A program made the translations under genes and the position numbers. The notes under the pieces were generated by a model. The model saw only the letters and a list, made by a program, of their open reading frames with translations. It made no database searches and was not told the origin of the DNA. A stretch of 64,000 bases of DNA from contig NZ_CP034539.1 in assembly GCF_003963535.1 (NCBI RefSeq), positions 7,750,001-7,814,000 of the forward strand, given 5' to 3'. This stretch comes from Streptomyces cyaneochromogenes. Its GTDB lineage: Bacteria; Actinomycetota; Actinomycetes; Streptomycetales; Streptomycetaceae. Shown here in pieces: positions 59,699 through 64,000 of this stretch; position 1 is the first letter of the stretch; the number at the start of each line of letters is the position of its first letter.

Positions 59699-60802
59699 TC
59701 AGGCGCTGTGCCAGCGGTTACGGCCGTCGGAGCCGGGGCCGCAGACCATGGGGGTTCCGGCTGCCGTGACGCCGGTCGCTCCGGCCGGGGAGCAGAACGA
59801 GCCGGGGTGGACCGTGCCGACGCTGGTGCCGCCGCCGGAGGAGGACGAGGAGCCACCGCCGGTCGAACCGCCGCCTCCGGTGGTGCTGTTGTCGTCCTCG
59901 TTGTTGTAGTCGGGGTCGTTGGCGGGGATCTTGTAGGTTGTGTCCTTCGCCGACGGGCAGTGCTGGACGAGGTCGGCGTCGGTCCACCGGCCCAGGTCCA
60001 GGCGAACCCTGGTGACGGACTCGACCTCGGTTCCCTCGTCCGGGGACTGGAAGCACACCCGCCACTCGTCGCCGTCCTCCGCAGCCTCCTCGGCGGTCGG
60101 AGTGTCGACGTCGAGGTAGACGTCGTCGAGCGTGACACGGTCGAGGCCGATACCGGCCTTCTTCAGATCCTTTACGGCCTTGTTGTAGGTGGCGCCGACG
60201 ACATCCGGCATCTTCGGCCACGGCAGCGGGCCGCCGTCCTTCGCAGGGCACGGCTCGGCGCTCTTGACGGCCGCGAAGTCGATGGTCTTCGCGGCCGTGT
60301 CCGCCTTCTGGAAGCACACGGTCCATCCGGACCGCAGGATGATCGCGCGATCCTCGTCGGCCGCGTCATGGTGGCCGGCGGTGTAGCCGGCGGACCTAGC
60401 CTGCTTCTCGGCCTCGTCCAGTCGCTTTCCGACGTAGTCAGCGGCCTTGGCGGGCTTCGATTTGGACGCGGTCGGGGATGCGGAGACGGCTTCGGCACTT
60501 GCCCCGCCCCCGCCTGCCGACTTGGCGTCGGACTTGCCCGTCCCGCTGTCGTCGAGCTGCCCACCCAGGCCCGCGCCCACCGTAAGGAGCACCAACGCTC
60601 CGAACGTCGCTCCGAGCCTGGCGAACCAGCGCCACGGCGGCAGCATCCATACGGCCACCATGGCGGCGATCATCACGAGGAAGCCCACCGCGAAGCTGAA
60701 CGCGCCCAGCAGGGCCACCAGGGCGAGGACGCCGAGCGCGGCCGGTGTCGTCCTCCACCAGGGACGGGACGGGGCTGGGGCTGGCGTGTTGTACGGGTTC
60801 AT
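59699..60802 (-). CDS. Membrane protein with PASTA-like extracellular repeats
   Basis: The 367-residue product begins with a Pro-rich cytosolic start and two or three transmembrane helices (AALGVLALVALLGAFSFAVG, FLVMIAAMVAVWML, ATFGALVLLTVGAGLGG; about residues 20-85). A Ser/Lys/Ala linker leads to two PASTA-like modules (YVGKRLDEAEKQARSAGY and MPDVVGATYNKAVKDLKKAG). The tail is Gly/Ser-rich with an NNEDDNS patch and a cysteine-containing end. PASTA domains bind peptidoglycan fragments or beta-lactams, so the outer part may sense the cell wall. No kinase domain is attached. Confidence 0.72.
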   Translation of the reverse strand: MNPYNTPAPAPSRPWWRTTPAALGVLALVALLGAFSFAVGFLVMIAAMVAVWMLPPWRWFARLGATFGALVLLTVGAGLGGQLDDSGTGKSDAKSAGGGGASAEAVSASPTASKSKPAKAADYVGKRLDEAEKQARSAGYTAGHHDAADEDRAIILRSGWTVCFQKADTAAKTIDFAAVKSAEPCPAKDGGPLPWPKMPDVVGATYNKAVKDLKKAGIGLDRVTLDDVYLDVDTPTAEEAAEDGDEWRVCFQSPDEGTEVESVTRVRLDLGRWTDADLVQHCPSAKDTTYKIPANDPDYNNEDDNSTTGGGGSTGGGSSSSSGGGTSVGTVHPGSFCSPAGATGVTAAGTPMVCGPGSDGRNRWHSA

Positions 60803-60880
60803 GCGGCGTATAACTCCTCAAGTGCGGCCCCAGGCACGGTGGGTGGGCCCGCACCGGCCTTCGATCGGACAGGGTCGGGG

Positions 60881-63800
60881 TCAGGCGGGGTGCCTGGGGC
60901 CGTGGCCCGGGGGCGGGGTGAGGGTGGAGCGGTAGGTGCCGGACTCGCCCTCGGTGAGCGGGTTCTCCAGGGTGAGGCCGGCGGCGGCCATGCGGTCGTA
61001 CTCGGCGAGGATCAGGTTCTTGGTGCGGTACTCGCCGTGCGCTTTGATGTCGTTGTCGCGGACGACATTGAAGGTGTCCAGGATGTACGCCGTGTCGTCG
61101 CGGGTGATGCCGTAGAGGTGGAAGAAGAGGGCGTCCAGTTCGGCGCGGATGACGGCTCGGCGGGAGGGGTCCCAGCGGAAGGGGGTACCGGTGTCGTCGA
61201 GGTCGCGGGCGAATGGGCTCATGTCGTGTGACGTGTAGGTGAGCTCTAGAATTCGAGGGGTCAAGGAGCTCGCGTGAAGAGCGATGACCTCCGGGGCTAT
61301 GAAGGGCAGTTGCTCGAACTGAAAGAAGTTCAGGTTGGTGCCGCCGAGTTTCTGCCGCAGAACGTAGTCGAGTGCCATCGATACGCTGTTTCCATAGAAC
61401 AGGGGGGATTGCTCGAAGTTCCGAGGAATCAGAATGTTTCCGGAATCTCCGAGACCCGCACGGGGGAAGGCGTAGGTAATTACGGTGCGTTCGTCTGATG
61501 CGCGGCAAATCTTGCGAAATCCAATCGTCCAACCCCGGTTCCACCCCTTGGAAATCAGGCGGCTGTGGACGCCAGACTCCATGATGGGCTTGCCATTCCT
61601 ATCGACTTCGCCGGTCGGAACATCCTGTTCCGGCACCCAGTAGCGAGGTAGTGGGACGGCGGAGGCGTCTTGGTGTTGCTCCACACTGAAACGGGGCAGA
61701 GTGCGTTCGTTGAGTTGCTTCTCAGTGGCGTTCTCGTATGTGGAGAAGCGATGGTCGTAGTGGTGCATCATCTTCGACTCGTACAGCGGGAGCAGACGTT
61801 CCTTGCCGCGGACGAGAACGTTGCCGTCTAGGGTCCATCCTGCTTTGAGGAGGTCGTCGAATGTCTCGCCGTTCTGGGCGGCGGGGCGGAACAGGTGGGA
61901 GTCGTTCGACATGTGGAACATGGTCATGAACGAGATATCCCAGGGGTTCCCGCCCACTTCATTCGTCTCGTTGATCAGGACCGGTACTCGACGGTAAATG
62001 CCGAGCGTGATGTCTGCATCCCGACGGGACGAGAAGATGGGGCACGTCCCTGTGTTCGGGTTGACGCGGAGGATGTCGCGCGATGTCAGGGTGTACGCGC
62101 GGTCGGCGATCTGTGCAACCTGGCGGACCTTGGCAACCATGGAGATGGGGGCGTCAGGGGCGCCCTGGCTGCGCATGGTGAGGAGGACGAAGCGCACGTA
62201 GTCCTTGACTGCGGCGAAGAGCTTTTCTTCGTTTCCGAACTCGAACAAGCTGGCCAAGCACCCGCGCTCGACCAAGTCCTTGAAGAAGAACTGTGTCGTC
62301 GCATCCGTAGCGATTCCCGTCGGAACGATCACGCCCGTCCGGCCGCGCGGCCCTGTCAGCATGCGGTCTGATTCCGTGAACACGGCGTACGTGTTGATGT
62401 CACCGCGCCCCGTCAGCGGGAAACGGATGCTGGTGCGCAGGAAGTGACTCTCGCCTTCTGAGCGGCGCTTCGCAGCCTCGAACTCGGCGTACAGGCGCGC
62501 GCCGTCAGGGTCGTCACGCAGTTCGGCAATGAGCCTCTTCCGGGCCGCAGCGTTCTTGGCCTCAGCAATACGCGGATCCCGCTGAGCAAAGAACTCCTGC
62601 TCCTGAAGCTTCACCCGCTCCCACGGCGGATTCCCCACCACCGCATCGAATCCCCCAGCCCAGCCCGTACCCGGCTGAACCCCAATCCCCGACTCCGGGA
62701 CGGAGAAGACCTCCGGAAACTCCAAGTGCCAGTGAAAGAAGCTGTACTGATCCCGCAGCCGCAGAATCTCCTCATGCGTGCCATCCGGCACCACAGACTG
62801 ATCACGCCCAAGCAGCGCCCGAAACACCTGATCCGTCGGCGCCTCCGGCGCACCCTCATGCTTGGGCCACACAAACGCGGCACACCACGCATCGGCGGCA
62901 TGCAGGTCCTGCACATACGCGGCCGACTCCACGTACGCCTGATACGCCGACTCCTGCGCCCGCACCTGCTTCAACGAGTTGGCCGGGGCAGCAGTGATCC
63001 GGGCCAGCTCTGCGGCGTAACGCTCGTTGCCAGGCAGCGTGTCCGTGTCAAACAGAAGCTCGTCCTGCCCACCCCGCTGGGCCTTGTTCCGCTTGACGAG
63101 CCCGGCCGCGTACTTCCGGTCGTCCCCCTCGATCGGCTTGAAGGCGTCATCCGGAACACCGTCCGCCAGCAGCTTCGGCGTCGCGCCGATCAAGCCGTTG
63201 CCGTGCTTCACGTGGGCGTCCAGGAACCCGAGCGGCTTACCCGGCTCCATGGCCTCGATCCACAGCGAGACCTTGGCCAACTCCACAGCCATCGGGTTGA
63301 GGTCGACACCGTAAATACACCGCGCGACAACCTCGTGCAACGCATGCCGCATCGCATCAACTGTCGGCTCAGGGTTGCGCTCCCGCACCGACGCCACCCG
63401 CTTGGCGATGCGACGGGCCGAAGCAACCAGGAAGTGCCCGGACCCACAAGCCGGGTCGCACACCGTAAGCGACAGCAACTCATCGACGATGTCGTCGGCC
63501 GGGTCGGGACGACCGGCCTCAACCGCCCGCTGCTCGCCACGCTTCACGGCGTCGTCTATGACCGGGTCGAGCGTCGTATCCAGCAGGCACTCGATCAGCG
63601 ACGACGGCGTGTAGTAACTCCCCGTCGTCTTACGGCTGTTGCCCGCCACCTCGATCAACTCGAACGAGCGGTCCGTCGCCGAGTGCTTCGGCTCCAGCTC
63701 CAGCAGGGACTCGTACACCGAGCCCAGCTCCTCGGCGTCCAGGTGCCGGTAGTCGACCGCCCGCCAGCGCCGCGCGCCCGGGTCACGGACCTGCGCCAGG

Positions 63801-64000
63801 TGCCGTACGGCAGCAAGCAGCGACTCGTTGGACAGCTTCAACCCGTCCAGTGGCGCGTCGGCCTCCGTGTGCGAGAACAGACCACCGAGACCGGGCAGCC
63901 CAAGCTCTGGACGGCCACCCTCCGTCCCCAAAGCATCTAGAACGATCCGCAGAGCCTCGTACTGATCACCATGCGCCGTGCCCTGACGCCGCCGAGCCCG
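60881..64000 (-). CDS. Eco57I-type N6-adenine DNA methyltransferase (5' end outside window)
   Basis: The frame is open to the window edge, so only the C-terminal 1039 residues are seen. Motif I is VCDPACGSGHFLVAS and the catalytic motif IV VVGNPPWERV, both intact, and VDLNPMAVELAKVSLW lies between them. The long C-terminal part should recognise DNA. Large methylases of this type occur as single-chain restriction-modification enzymes, as PglX, and as the adenine methylase of DISARM class 1. Because a DrmA/DrmB-like pair lies 20 kb to the left, it may be the protective methylase of that system, perhaps with an SNF2 helicase beyond the right edge. That is inferred. Part of the gene (around 61400-62400) is slightly less GC-rich than the rest. 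Confidence 0.88.
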   Translation of the reverse strand, partial: RARRRQGTAHGDQYEALRIVLDALGTEGGRPELGLPGLGGLFSHTEADAPLDGLKLSNESLLAAVRHLAQVRDPGARRWRAVDYRHLDAEELGSVYESLLELEPKHSATDRSFELIEVAGNSRKTTGSYYTPSSLIECLLDTTLDPVIDDAVKRGEQRAVEAGRPDPADDIVDELLSLTVCDPACGSGHFLVASARRIAKRVASVRERNPEPTVDAMRHALHEVVARCIYGVDLNPMAVELAKVSLWIEAMEPGKPLGFLDAHVKHGNGLIGATPKLLADGVPDDAFKPIEGDDRKYAAGLVKRNKAQRGGQDELLFDTDTLPGNERYAAELARITAAPANSLKQVRAQESAYQAYVESAAYVQDLHAADAWCAAFVWPKHEGAPEAPTDQVFRALLGRDQSVVPDGTHEEILRLRDQYSFFHWHLEFPEVFSVPESGIGVQPGTGWAGGFDAVVGNPPWERVKLQEQEFFAQRDPRIAEAKNAAARKRLIAELRDDPDGARLYAEFEAAKRRSEGESHFLRTSIRFPLTGRGDINTYAVFTESDRMLTGPRGRTGVIVPTGIATDATTQFFFKDLVERGCLASLFEFGNEEKLFAAVKDYVRFVLLTMRSQGAPDAPISMVAKVRQVAQIADRAYTLTSRDILRVNPNTGTCPIFSSRRDADITLGIYRRVPVLINETNEVGGNPWDISFMTMFHMSNDSHLFRPAAQNGETFDDLLKAGWTLDGNVLVRGKERLLPLYESKMMHHYDHRFSTYENATEKQLNERTLPRFSVEQHQDASAVPLPRYWVPEQDVPTGEVDRNGKPIMESGVHSRLISKGWNRGWTIGFRKICRASDERTVITYAFPRAGLGDSGNILIPRNFEQSPLFYGNSVSMALDYVLRQKLGGTNLNFFQFEQLPFIAPEVIALHASSLTPRILELTYTSHDMSPFARDLDDTGTPFRWDPSRRAVIRAELDALFFHLYGITRDDTAYILDTFNVVRDNDIKAHGEYRTKNLILAEYDRMAAAGLTLENPLTEGESGTYRSTLTPPPGHGPRHPA

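Noticed and set aside
1..64000. CRISPR arrays, insertion sequences, integrases and attachment sites
   Set aside because: No regularly spaced repeats, transposase motifs or tyrosine/serine integrase signatures were found on either strand.

Overview
The window reads as a chromosomal accessory region of a Streptomyces or close relative. It is uniformly very GC-rich, with strong third-position G/C bias, many GTG and TTG starts, and operons held together by ATGA, GTGA and TGATG overlaps. It also carries the actinomycete trio of an HATPase, a DUF5753-type HTH regulator and a DUF397 protein. I saw no tRNA, rRNA, CRISPR array, intact insertion sequence or integrase. Most of the 64 kb is conflict or defence machinery; only the first 2.5 kb looks metabolic.

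Layout. (1) 1-2461: the end of a cytochrome P450 and a GMC oxidoreductase, closed by a strong hairpin. (2) 2998-9586: a membrane-anchored coiled-coil protein, a CHAT (caspase-like) protease, a putative Xre/MbcA-type antitoxin, a RES-domain toxin and a macro-domain protein. (3) 10011-23260: eight co-directional, mostly translation-coupled genes: a zinc-ribbon/vWA-like protein, a GTPase, a GTPase-associated protein (GAP1 type), an Hsp70/actin-like ATPase, a membrane vWA protein, a small radical SAM enzyme, a coiled-coil protein and a double CbxX-type AAA+ ATPase. (4) 23251-28190: a coiled-coil gene facing the AAA+ gene and a second large CHAT protease. (5) 28374-30131: a TIGR04141/DUF6119 gene broken by one TGA codon where tryptophan is expected. 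(6) 30287-53364: a defence island. It holds an HTH-HsdM-like protein with a degenerate catalytic motif, mcrB-mcrC plus a helicase with a RelE-like N-terminus, a sigma-70 factor, a DISARM-like drmA-drmB pair, an SF1-type helicase, a glycine-rich membrane protein, an Mrr-like nuclease, and a leftward TPR - 94 aa - GrpE - zinc-ribbon Hsp70 operon. (7) 53495-64000: vapBC, a frameshifted pseudogene, the regulator trio, a CoiA-like nuclease, a PASTA-like membrane protein and an Eco57I-type DNA methyltransferase cut by the window edge.

How the parts may work together (inference). Region 2 could be a protease-gated toxin system, with the CHAT protein cutting the antitoxin, RES consuming NAD and the macro protein binding ADP-ribose products. 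Region 3 looks like a GTPase-centred sensor and chaperone apparatus whose output may be the flanking CHAT proteases. Region 6 combines DNA modification, McrBC-type cleavage, a DISARM-like helicase pair and a private chaperone set. Its own sigma factor and repeated GTTGAC/GTCAAC elements at three promoter regions suggest common control. One 13-base version, TTGTCAACGGACT, occurs both upstream of region 3 and upstream of the HsdM-like gene.

All functional calls come from reading motifs in the translations. No database search was possible.
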